A stretch of 64,000 nucleotides of DNA from contig CADCXC010000043.1 in NCBI GenBank assembly GCA_902806595.1, forward strand, positions 682,001 to 746,000, written 5' to 3'. Positions 1 through 10,035 of the stretch are shown piece by piece (position 1 is the first letter of the stretch; every line of letters begins with the position of its first letter). This stretch comes from Pyrenopolyporus hunteri (lineage: Eukaryota; Ascomycota; Sordariomycetes; Xylariales; Hypoxylaceae). The position numbers and the translations under genes are program-made. Below the pieces are notes generated by a model. The model made no database searches. It worked only from the letters and a program-made list of their open reading frames with translations, and had not been told where the DNA came from.

Positions 1-95
1 TATGCCTCAGGCAAAGCGAGCTGGATATTTCGAAGAGGAAACTTGTCAGACTTTCTTATTCCATTACTCCGAATTTCGCTTACACGGTTTTTTAG

Positions 96-594
96 TACGG
101 CAACGTGACGACCGCCATGTTTATTGTCTATCATGTTTTCTTCGGTACCAGCTGGGCATGTGTACCGTGGGTGTATAGTGCCGAAGTGAACTCCTTAGGC
201 TGGCGAACAAGGGGGGCTGGAGCCGCAACGGCGATGAACTGGCTAGGCGGGTTTGTGGTGACGCAATTTACGAAAGTTGGCATCGACAATCTGGACTGGG
301 CATTCTATCTAAGTGAGTAGCTATATGTCGTCTCAGGAACCGCAGGGAAATGATGGAGACATTCGTGAATCGTCTAACAAAAGAATAGTATTCGCCGTCT
401 TCTGCTTCTCCTATTTCCCCGTAGTACTCCTATTTTATCCCGAAACGTCGAACCGCACGCTTGAAGACATGGACCATATGTTCATTCAAAATCCATCCGT
501 TATTGTTTTCGGTAAGCCGGAGATGACGCAGTGCAGGCGGCCAACGAGCTTCGCGACGGCGGAGGCAGAACGTATTGGAAGGGGGATAGAATGA
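96..594 (+). CDS. MFS sugar transporter, C-terminal part (5' end off window)
   Basis: C-terminal end of a major facilitator superfamily sugar/quinate-type transporter of the plasma membrane. The exon at 96 follows a good acceptor (tttttag ending at 95), with an in-frame stop just upstream, so the gene starts outside the window. Exons are 96-312 and 389-594, with an intron at 313-388 (gtgagt..aatag) that joins the frames. The translation shows two membrane segments (FIVYHVFFGTSWACVPWVY and IFAVFCFSYFPVVLLFY) and the sugar-transporter signature PETSNRTLEDMD, followed by a short cytoplasmic tail. The first 92 bases are probably intron plus a piece of the preceding exon that I could not frame. 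The family call is firm. The substrate is unknown. Confidence 0.78.
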
Positions 595-1373
595 TTACCC
601 TACTTTATCTTAGGTACGTAGGGCAGGTCGCGAAAGTAAGTCAAAAAGGCCAAATGGCCAGTTCGGTACGGAGCTGTACGTTTATGACGACGACATCAGT
701 GGAACAGACTAGAAAAGGTCAAATGAAATGGAGTTCGAAATGAAATTCATCGGTTATTTTGCGCTTAATACATTGTGAAGAAGTGATTTCTATTAGTACG
801 CCCACCCAGCATGCCTGCCTACCTACCTACCTAGGCGCTTACTTATCAAGTAGACGTTGGCAATATTGGTACAGACACACTCATCCACATAGAGAGAAAC
901 TTCCAGAAGCGCATTGCAGATAAATTAGGAGGATATGTTAAGTACCCCCTCGTAACGACGGGAAGAACGCACCATTACATACCATGATCCGCCTCCTCGC
1001 ATGTTCCGGGAAAGTGCCGAGTTTGGAATACGGCTATATAAAGTAGCCAATCGCGATAGACGCATATATGAAGCCCTGTCTGCCGTGGGCTACATGTGTT
1101 GTAATCCCGGCAACCTCGTGGCATTTAGCCGTTATGCAAAGCATGACACGACGTCTACAAGTGTAGTCGGCTGAGCCCCGAGCGGCTATATATAAACCAA
1201 GTGACGTCTCAGACAACTTTTGAAGATATAAGAACGTTTTTGTCGTCGAGTTGAAGTCAAACCAGACGCTGTGAAGAACCAACCTAGACCAGAAAGCAGC
1301 AACAATAACCAGCAAGGCACCAACACCACACTTATACGCTTCGTAACGGTAAACAGTATCAAAAGAGTTCAAC
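595..1373. promoter_or_regulatory. Intergenic region with promoter of the small secreted protein gene
   Basis: No gene is seen here. A TATA-like run lies at about 1187-1196 and a CRE-like TGACGT at about 1201, roughly 180 bp before the start codon at 1374. A second TATA-like run is near 1032-1040. A TACCTACCTACCTACCTAGG stretch lies near 817-835, one of many copies of this motif in the window. Open frames on both strands in this region look like chance. Confidence 0.4.
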
Positions 1374-1724
1374 ATGCGAGAAACACCGTATGCACTGATA
1401 TTAGCCATCCTAGCATTTTCGAGTTTCGCCGATGCGAGACCCATGAAGTACCACGAGGGATTGGCTGAGACATACATACAAGCCCTCGGATCGAACATGG
1501 TGGCGAACGATACGGCCGCCGCACCCCCTGCGCCTATCAAATCCAGTCCGAATGCGGATAACACCGGGTCCGCATGCAAGCCATTTGTGATGCCGGCAGT
1601 ACCTCAGGAATGCAGTCAGAAGTCGGGCGAGCTTGTCTGTCACGGTTATTCGCTGTACTGCAGATTTCCAACTGATTGGGGCGTCGGGTACGACCCAGTT
1701 GGGGAGTGTTGGACATGCAAATAG
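1374..1724 (+). CDS. Small secreted cysteine-containing protein
   Basis: Single-exon protein of 116 aa. Residues 1-21 form a signal peptide: charged start, hydrophobic LILAILAFSSF core and an ADA-type cleavage site. The mature part of about 95 aa has six cysteines, all in the C-terminal half, including a terminal CWTC pattern. That is an even number suited to three disulphides. The middle is Ala/Pro-rich and low in complexity. The start sits in a good context (ttcaacATG) downstream of a TATA box. I recognise no domain. Size, secretion and cysteine content fit effector-like or surface-active small secreted proteins, which is an inference from form only. Confidence 0.55.
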   Translation: MRETPYALILAILAFSSFADARPMKYHEGLAETYIQALGSNMVANDTAAAPPAPIKSSPNADNTGSACKPFVMPAVPQECSQKSGELVCHGYSLYCRFPTDWGVGYDPVGECWTCK

Positions 1725-3173
1725 AAAAAGGGGGGACGGGATGGAGTCGATACCGGAGTGGGCGCGGAGTTGACTCGTCGAGACTAGGAGTCTAGGGTGG
1801 GATTGAGTTGAGACCTATCTCGGAATATTCGTGTTGGCGGAGAAATATCTCGACTCGCGAAAATTACCAACTAGTCCGATAACGATCTGGACCTACAGTA
1901 ACGGTAAGAACCGCCAACTTGAGAACATCAGCGGATCAATAAAGAGTACCTATTGATACTGATAGCCAGGTCAGATTCTTACGTGTAAATACTCTTCTTT
2001 AAATAAAGAATAGAGTTATAATTGCATGTCGAATCCAGCTCTCCTATCCAACACTTACCTTATCTACCTACCATATACACGACAATCCGGATGTTCCGCG
2101 TCCCGTGGAAACACAAAAGCACATCATGCGCATGAAAAATAACGCCAACATTTCCCCTCGGGCCGCCACAAGCCAGATCGGAACGCGGAAGTACCTATCT
2201 CTCAGCCACTCACATGGCTTCGTTGGGGTTTTAAGTCCTTCGATGCCGTGGTACCTAAATCGTTCTAGAATAGTTACATGTACGTGGAGGACCATGAGAT
2301 AAGGGCCTCCGCCGGTCTCGGGCTAACCAAGAAGAGCTACTTGGTGGAACAGTGATGCTGACCAGAGTGCCTATTTAGTTAAGTGAGGGGGGTACTTTGG
2401 GTAGCGATCTACCCAAAAAGCAACGGACGAACCAGAGGATGGGTGTATGCGCACCTTGATGGCCTTTGCAGGCGAGACATGTGGGCAGATGCCACGCATT
2501 AGCTCCTCCGTCCATCCAGGTTCCCGGGTTCTCGTTGATCTACGCAAGGGTTCCGAACGATTGGGATCCAGGGAAGTTAAATTAGACGTACGCGTTACAG
2601 GGGCTTCGTTTGTAGAGCTCTGCCGGCGTTATTTAGACGTGGTTTTATTTACACCTAAATGTAATGATCTTTGTCGAAACCGTCCCGTTACCCAGACATA
2701 TAATTAGTATATAGTGTTCCTAGACAGAGCACGCCGAGTCCAAAAATCCCCCAGATTTGTAAGATAGGGAAGTAATATTCTATTCGAGAAATCATGGGAG
2801 TCATGACAGCAGATTCAGCATCACATGGGCACATTACAATGTAAGGAGAACACTAATAGAATGGCTTCAGAGTTCGCTATCTTAATTCCATCAGATGTGT
2901 CCAATAAATACGCCCTACCATGCCGGTTAAATGCTTAAGTACCTAAGCAGCTCTCTAACGAACAGAATCATACATAACATAGTCACGAAAGATAAATGGG
3001 CACGGCGGGTCAGAGGTTGGTCCAAATTAAAGAGGTAGGTATTCATTCCACGCATCGCATAAATTCCTGAGAATTAGCTATCCTATGCTACTTCGCCGGA
3101 TACCTATAACACATCCAAATACCCATATAACCACCTAGGTAACCAAGCCCATAGTTCATCCCAAAACCATCAT
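1725..3173. other. Gene-free interval
   Basis: About 1.45 kb between the secreted-protein gene and the 3' end of the metalloprotease. Open frames here lack splice context, family motifs and codon bias, including an 86-codon frame at 2447-2707. I see no RNA gene or repeat beyond short ACCT tracts. Confidence 0.4.
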
Positions 3174-4302
3174 TTAAGAGCGGTAAGTAGACCAGGCACT
3201 GTACATGCGGTCTTCCTGGCCGGGGGTGAATTCCTCGTAGCAAGAGCTAAACAGAAACTTAGTTAACGTCCGAGAACAGCATTAGAAAAATCCGGGGTGG
3301 ATCGACTCACTCGATGGAGTAGTCCATGTAGTTGTGGATGGGGTCGACGCCTCCACCGGGGCAGCTGTCTCGGCCGATGGGGCATCCGCTAGAGGCAGAT
3401 GCCTGAGGCGGGGTGTCGTCAACCGAGTCGCCGGCGCCATTGCAGCCGCCTTGGAAGGTGTGGTAGAGGTTCATCCAGTGCCCGACCTAGGAGTGGTGCC
3501 GAGTCAGTCTCTCACATCACGCTATTTAATCATCCCTAAATTCATGTGTAGAGGCTTACTTCGTGGACGGCAGTGCCACCGAGGTTGTAGGGTTCGGCAT
3601 TGCCGCCGGGGACAGAGTGTGCTAGGATGGTGCATCCGTCCAGGTAAAAGTTGGTAGAACCGTCTTGGACGTTGTCGGGGAAGTAGCAGTAGCTGACGAA
3701 ATAGTTAGTATACGTGTTCTAGGGCAAGGTCGTAATTTGGAGTCGGTTGGTAATGCTCACCCAAGCAAGCCACCGCCAAGGTCACCGAGGAAGTAGATGT
3801 TGAGGTCGGAGTAGCTTCCCTTGCGAAGCGACTGCTTCATGCCTAGCTCGTCTCCGTCGCGAGCCCAGTTCGAGTTGACGGTCCAGTCCGTGTCGACTAG
3901 GTTAAACGAGATGCCGTGAACGCCGTAGTCCGCGTTCATCACGTCCAACTGATCGTCGATCATTTGTTGCTAAGGAAAGATTTAGCACATGATACCCACT
4001 GAACATTCTTTTCATTTTATCTAGTAGATACTCACGGTTAGGTAACCGTCGTCAAGCGACTGGGACGACGCGACAACGTGGAAGTATGTGTTCACGCTGA
4101 ACGACCTCAGCTCGCGGCTGTCTCCCCTGGCGCGCGACTCCCGCTCCTTCGCAAGCATGGCCTGCGCGGCGGCGATCTGCTGAGGGGTCGGGTCAGGAGT
4201 ACCGCAAAGCCTTGTCGAGTTACCATCCTCCCGCGGGAACACGTGGTAAGCCGCGGCCGTGGAGGCCAATAGGGCGGTGGCGGTGGCAGATTTGAACAGC
4301 AT
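3174..4302 (-). CDS. Secreted M43 (pappalysin-like) zinc metalloprotease
   Basis: Extracellular metalloprotease of the MEP1-like M43B family. I place five exons: 4302-4036, 3969-3761, 3692-3560, 3486-3311 and 3246-3174. They join in phase to 285 aa plus stop. The signal peptide is MLFKSATATALLASTAAA. After the propeptide-like start come LDVMNADYGVHGISF and TDWTVNSNW, typical of the family. The zinc site HEVGHWMNLYHTF (HExxHxxGxxH-type) is split by the intron at 3487-3559. DSVDDTP and a Met-turn-like NYMDYS follow, then SCYEEFTPGQ with the usual M43 C-terminal tail. Without the last intron (3247-3310) the protein would stop at NYMDYSIE. The SCYEEFTPGQ exon is conserved in the family, so I include it. 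It is a degradative or host-interaction enzyme and is not linked to the cluster downstream. Confidence 0.85.
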
Positions 4303-7300
4303 TGCTATGGTTGAACTGCCGCTTATAAGGGGGGGAGGTCGCCAAGATATATTGAAGAGCTAGGGAAGGGCGAAACGGTTGAAGTGGGAATAGTGGGAGT
4401 ATGATCTGCGAGGCCGAAAGACGATCTTCCATCGTCATTTATATAATGAGAAGTAGCTAGGCTGTCCGACGTACGAAAAAGCTCCTCCCGGTCAACGTCG
4501 GATACCTCCTACCATCAAACTCGGTCTCGCGCGAAACTACCAGGAACCTCAGCTAATAACCTGGACCATCACCCACCTGCCTAATCGGCGCCATCACGTA
4601 TCAATTGCATGTTCCCACCCGCAGGAAATACTGCATCGCAAGAATCGTCGCTCTTGTTACGTGACGTGCCGCTATCCAATCAAGCCTCCCCCCTTCCCAG
4701 TCATCTTAGAGCAGCATGGTGAGTCGAGGCGGCACACATCACGGTGCAGGTTACGGTAGTTCTCGGCCAGCTTGCAAACCTCACATGGAAACATTTTCCG
4801 ATATGCAAGAAGGCAACTATCCGACGTTAAAAGACGCCCTTGCTTGGAAAGAGCAGGTAGAGCTAGTAGGTTACCATCACCGACTGTTGGAGTGATAGCA
4901 GACTATCTCCAAAGAGAAGCTGGGCTGACCCCCGGTCTCTGGCACCTGACAATCCTTCCCGCAATCAATTTAAAGCTCCGTCCTATCACCCCTCAAGTAC
5001 CGGGCCTCGCAGATATACGGAGAGCAAAAAGAAAATAAGAGGTGTGGTAAGCCTGCGGGTTATTCTCAGCCGGTGTTATCGGCTACGGCCGATCACGGCA
5101 GCTTGGCAAGGAGAAACTCTGAACAAGAGCAACAAGAACCGTAGGATCAGCAAGCCACCAACAATCCGCGGCTCGAGTTCAAGACGGGTATAGGTATGTA
5201 TGTGGTAGGTACCCGGGTATGTGTTATGTGGTATGTACGAAGACGTAGGCATATACGGATTATGTATCATCGAAACCCACCCAAGCCAGCCAGCCCCAAC
5301 ATGGCCCCCCACAGCCTGCAAGCAGGGCTATAGCTGCCGTTCTCGTCACTAGCTGATTACGGAGTATCCCACGTTCATCCAATCACCCCCGGGATCTTTA
5401 TTAATGCAGGTCATCCGTCTTAGTGCAGAAGATAAGATGAACGAGCATTTCCAACTTTATGTGATGCACATACACTCGACCGCTTGCCCGTTACGGTTGT
5501 TACTTAGGAACCGTTACCCTGGTTGCGGGACCCTGCTGATAATGGGATAATATATTCGTCGGTACGTGGTAAATGAATGATCACGGATACCTCGGCCATC
5601 ATAGGCTATGTAAAGAAAAGGGAAACCATGCGTCGGGCAAAGGGTTTACAAGCTTCCGAGAGATCGTAATAGGTCATATCTGGCAGACGTACCTACATAT
5701 ACAGCATTATCGTTCGGGTTGTTCCTCGGGATGCCAAGCTGCCAAGCAATGTAACGTTAGGTTTTCGTCGAAGCCCATGTCGAAGCCATCCAAACATACG
5801 GTAGGTAGGTACTTATAGCGTTGGCTATTATTATCGATCTACGCGGCACCACCGATGTACGAATTAGTTGGCCTGGATCTCATCTGGGAACATCTTCTCG
5901 TCAGTACCGAAGATAAACAATATAAGCTCAGCACGCCACCAACGGAACACCTTGGGCATCTGTTAATTGCTTACGGCATTATCATTGCTATCTTGACTTA
6001 TTATCACGCCAGTTTTTCCCGCGTCTCACACCGGGTTCAAGCGGTGACGGTCTTCTACAGTCAGATTTAATCAAGTTACCAACTTTGAATTTTCGTTTTC
6101 TCGATCCAGATTGATGTATCCTTCACACGGCCGTATTTCCCACGCTATTTTCATTGATCGAAAAAAAAAACCGGTATAAATCCCTAGGTAGGTAATCAAA
6201 AGCCGCCAATGCTGCTACTCTGCTATTCACCGACATGCCTAAAAATGGTATATCTTTATATCAAAAAGATATATATGCATATTTGCGTACTAATTCAATT
6301 CAGTGTGTATCATGTACTTAGCGACGCTTAGTTCTTTCTCTCCCATTTTATATCGTGGAGTTACATACTCGCTACACTCGCTACATATCGTTAACGTTCT
6401 CTGATACCTAATTCAAACATCATTAAGGGCCTTGAATCAGCTTTTGCCTTATTAAACCCTGCTGTAAGTGTTATCCCACTAAGGAGAGGTAAACAATAAT
6501 ATCCCCACCACCGGGCCCTCCGGACGATATAGGGGTATTCACCTGGGTTAGGGTTAGGGTTAGGGTTAAGGAAAACACCGACAACATAGACGCCATAGCA
6601 ACTTGAGCAGTTCTAAAGCTGATTTTCAGCTATGCGGATTATATTACCGATATCATAATGGCTCATAAGATATTCTATCCTATCATGAGAGTGTTGGCGT
6701 GGTTTTTTATACTTGATCTCTCCCTGGCTGATTACATAACCCATGTGAAGTCCATTCCCCTGTGCTTCCCTCTCTTCATCGCGTCAATAGAAGCACGATC
6801 TCTCTTGTATAATCATAATAAGTATTGTTTTATTCCCTCTTGAATAGCTCAAGCGGGCGGGACCGCATTCGACGGAACGTGATGGACGCGTTTAATGAAC
6901 AGGAATTCTTTTCGCGCGGCTCGTGCACCAAACCCCCCCCCCCAACCAAACAAAAAAGAAAAAAATAAACATCTGGAGATCGTAGTGATCGTGGATCGCG
7001 ACTATTCGTATGGCCATGTTACGTATAAGTAAAGATGAATCCTAGATAAAGCCCTCATGACAACTAGGGTTGGCTTGTGAGCTTTTAAAGCGGAAAGCTC
7101 CCTTAAGGTGGGGATATTTTCAGCCCCGTCCTCGAGTTATTGCGCCTACCTTTATAGGAGTATGAAGAGAATGGAACCCGGAGGGCGCCAAAACAAGTCC
7201 AGGGCAAGTTTACATGTCCAAGCCTACTTTCGCTGACGGATGAGGATAGTCATGGACCACCTCCTATAAGTTCAGCCGGACCCATTGACGAGGATACTAT

Positions 7301-7904
7301 GGAACATGGCTTTTTGATTTGGCACCTTTAGAGCTGATCTTGATAGCCCCGTTAATACAGGGGATACTTTCAGGGATGGGTCGGGAGTCCAGCGTCGAGG
7401 GAGTCCCTGTCAGTGTTAGGTCGCGGACATATAAGGTAAATACCTACACGGAAGCCAAAACCCTCGTTAGTTTAGGTTGCCATATGAAAAGAGGGTTATT
7501 GCGCTCGCGACATAGTCGGCCTCATTATACTAGTCTTATAATCAATACGAGCCCGTAACTGTAGCACACATGGAGGGATTCGGGCTCACGAAAATAGAGA
7601 ATAAGCCATCCGGAACGCTCGTCAAGGTAGATTCCTATTACCATTATATTCATGATACTTCAACAAGCTCATTAGACCGCCTGTCCAATCGCAATATTTG
7701 GCTTCCTAGGCGCCAGCCTTCAGCCGTTTAATATGCGGCAGTATGTAGGGTTAGCGACAGTGGTCGCCGATTCCGACTATGAGACGTCCGCAAAGACGCC
7801 TATTAAGGGAGCGCTCTAATAATTACACTAAAGTAGCAGCCGACTCCGTTAAGAACGTCCAGTAGAATCGCTCCTTCGATCGGAGTAAAGCGGGCATCTC
7901 ATTC
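4303..7904. other. Long gene-free region bearing a telomere-like run
   Basis: About 3.6 kb with no gene I can support. The open frames here are short, lack motifs and do not splice into one another. The part just above 4302 is the metalloprotease promoter. The region holds ACCT/AGGT tracts, a poly-A run near 6163-6172, the GGGTTA array at 6545-6568 and a short poly-C near 6935. Base composition is normal until about 7905, where it turns abruptly to A+T. Older ruined genes could be hidden here, but I see no trace of them. Confidence 0.4.
6545..6568 (+). repeat. Interstitial telomere-like repeat (GGGTTA)4
   Basis: Four perfect tandem copies of GGGTTA, the reading of the TTAGGG telomere unit of most filamentous fungi, flanked by single-copy sequence on both sides. 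It lies 1.3 kb left of the A+T-rich block. Confidence 0.85.
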
Positions 7905-8454
7905 ATTGTTTTAATTAAATCAAATTTTTAGCGTATGTTAGGGCTTTAATCTTAGCTTTAATTATGTGCCCTCGATTTTAGAATTTTACATTTAATTCAT
8001 AAAAGCCTTTAGTTATAAAATAACAGTAGTTAAAGTTATATCAAATTTATTTTCCGCGATATTAATTCGTAAAAATTATGAAATTTATTATCGTAATAAT
8101 CGATAATCTATTTTTAAATTTATTTACGAAATAAAAAATTAAATCGTAAAATATTATATAATCGTAAACTTTTTAATTTTAATTAAATAAAAAAATATAT
8201 ATTAAATATTATAAATTCGTATAATAAAAAACGTTATTTTCGACGAATTTTTTAATTTTTTTTTAATTTTAAATATAAATTAAAAATTACTTTTATAAAA
8301 TAATATAATAACTTTCGATTTTTTTCGAATTTTACGATTATTTTTATAATTATATATTTTTTAATATAATTATTAATATAATTATTAATATAATTTTTAA
8401 TATAATTTTTATAATATTTTTTAATTTTTACGAAAAATTATTTATGTTATTTTT

Positions 8455-8900
8455 CGAAAAGTTGTTATAAAAAGTTACTTTTATTATTTTTCGATAAAAC
8501 CGTTACGAAAAATTATTCGTATTACTTTTTTAAAAATCTTTCGAAAAAATCGTCGCAAAAAACTACCTTTATTATTTTTCGATAAAATCGTCGCGAAAAA
8601 TTACTTTTATTACTTTTCGATAAAATCGTTACGAAAAATTATTTCTATTATTTTTCGATAAAATCGTCGCGAAAAATTATTTTTATTATTTTTCGATAAA
8701 ATCGTTACAAAAAGTTATTTTTATTATTTTTCGATAAAATCGTTACGAAAAATTATTTTTATTATTTTTCGATAAAATCGTTACAAAAAGTTATTTTTAT
8801 TATTTTTCGATAAAATCGTTACGAAAAATTATTTTTATTATTTTTTAATAAAATTATTACGAAAAATTATTTTATATTATTTTTCGAAAAAATCGTTACG
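8455..8900. repeat. 38-bp tandem repeat array in the RIP block
   Basis: Consecutive units share the core TTTTTCGATAAAATCG followed by TTACGAAAAATTATT. The core recurs at 8543, 8581, 8619, 8657, 8695, 8733, 8771 and 8809, spaced exactly 38 bp each time. Degenerate units continue at both ends, giving about eleven or twelve copies. Copies differ mainly at C/T and G/A positions (TTACG, TCGCG or TTACA at the same place), as expected if an older array was hit by RIP. Confidence 0.85.
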
Positions 8901-8994
8901 AGGAATTATTCGTATAATTATATTTAGTTTTAAATATATAATTCGAAAAATTTTTCGAAAAATATTATAAAAAATACGTCGAATTAAAATTAAA

Positions 8995-9275
8995 TTTATA
9001 TAATTAAATTTATATAATTAAATTTATATAATTAAAATTTTTTAAATCGAATTATATATTAAATTAAAATTAAATTTATATAATTAAATTTATATAATTC
9101 GAATTTTTCGTATAAATTTATTTAATTTAATTTTTTTAAATCGAATTATACGTTAAATTAAAATTAAATTTATATAATTCGATTTATTTAATTCGATTTA
9201 TTTAATTCGATTTATTTAATTCGATTTATTTAATTCGATTTATTTAATTCGATTTATTTAATTCGATTTATTTAA
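8995..9275. repeat. 14-bp tandem arrays in the RIP block
   Basis: Two related short-period arrays. Units of AAATTTATATAATT type lie near 8995-9040, with relics near 9070-9110. Seven near-perfect copies of AATTCGATTTATTT run from about 9177 to 9275. Both have 14-bp spacing. Too little information remains to tell whether they come from one parent satellite. Confidence 0.75.
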
Positions 9276-9745
9276 ATCGAATTATACGTTAAATTAAAAT
9301 TAAATTTATATAATTAAATTAATTTAATTAATAAAATTATTTATTAAAATGCAAATAATTTTAAATATAATAATTACGATATATATAACGGTTTAATTAA
9401 TTAAATAAAAGTATAATACGAGTCGTTAAATAAAACGTATACGTGATTAATTAACGTAATATAACGTAACGTAACGTAATATAATATAATATAATGTAGT
9501 GTATAATTAATGTAGCGTGGAAAATGTAACTCGTAAATTTTTACGTAATTAAATTTTTTTTTATTAAAAAAAAAAATTAAAATAATATTTCGAAAAAACT
9601 TCGAATATATTAAATAAATATTACTTTTATAAAATTTTTAAATTCGAATCGATTAATTTAAATAATAATATATTCGATAATCGATATCGAAAACGTAAAC
9701 CGTAATATTATTTTAATTAAAATAAAACGATTTAAAAAAAAAAAC

Positions 9746-10035
9746 TATAATAAAAATTTTTAATAAAAAATTTAAATTATATTAAATTTATTTAATAATT
9801 TTTTTTAATTTTAAAAATTATAATTTTTTTTTAACGAAAATAAAAATTTTTAAATATAAAAAATTAATTTAAATCGATATCGAAAACGTTATATTCGTTC
9901 GATAAATTTATTAATTATAAATATATATATTATAAAAATTATTAAATTATTTTTTTTATTAATAAATAATTTATAATTATTTTTTATTATTTAAAATTTA
10001 TATTATTTTTATATAAAACTTTAATATATATAATA
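9746..10035 (-). repeat. LTR (3' LTR in element orientation), fully RIP-mutated
   Basis: Partner of 16397-16690. Nearly every C and G outside CpG has become T or A. For example, 10026-10035 reads ATATATAATA where the other copy reads ACATATGACA. It is preceded by the target duplication AAAAC (9741-9745). Confidence 0.82.

Larger units (their letters stand above)
7905..9745. repeat. RIP-degraded A+T-rich block, left part with minisatellites
   Basis: Almost pure A+T sequence in which the rare remaining G and C sit mainly in CpG (TCGA, ACGT, TCGT). C has decayed to T and G to A on both strands, the pattern left by RIP in Pezizomycotina. No coding frame survives. It contains the 38-bp array at about 8455-8900, the 14-bp arrays at about 8995-9275 and short ACGTA/ATAAT runs near 9450-9500. 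The block is presumably old transposon DNA whose family cannot be told from what is left. Confidence 0.8.

Noticed and set aside
1034..1579. 181-codon open frame on the minus strand
   Set aside because: It overlaps the secreted-protein gene in antisense, has no motif, and its hydrophobic stretches mirror the signal-peptide region of the real gene.
2447..2707. 86-codon plus-strand open frame
   Set aside because: No signal peptide, motif, splice context or neighbour supports it.
6545..6568. True chromosome end
   Set aside because: Only four units, with unique sequence continuing on both sides.
8455..9275. Repeat arrays considered as CRISPR or centromeric satellite
   Set aside because: CRISPR is not expected in a eukaryote and there are no unique spacers. 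The arrays are too short to argue for a centromere, and the setting is RIPed transposon DNA.
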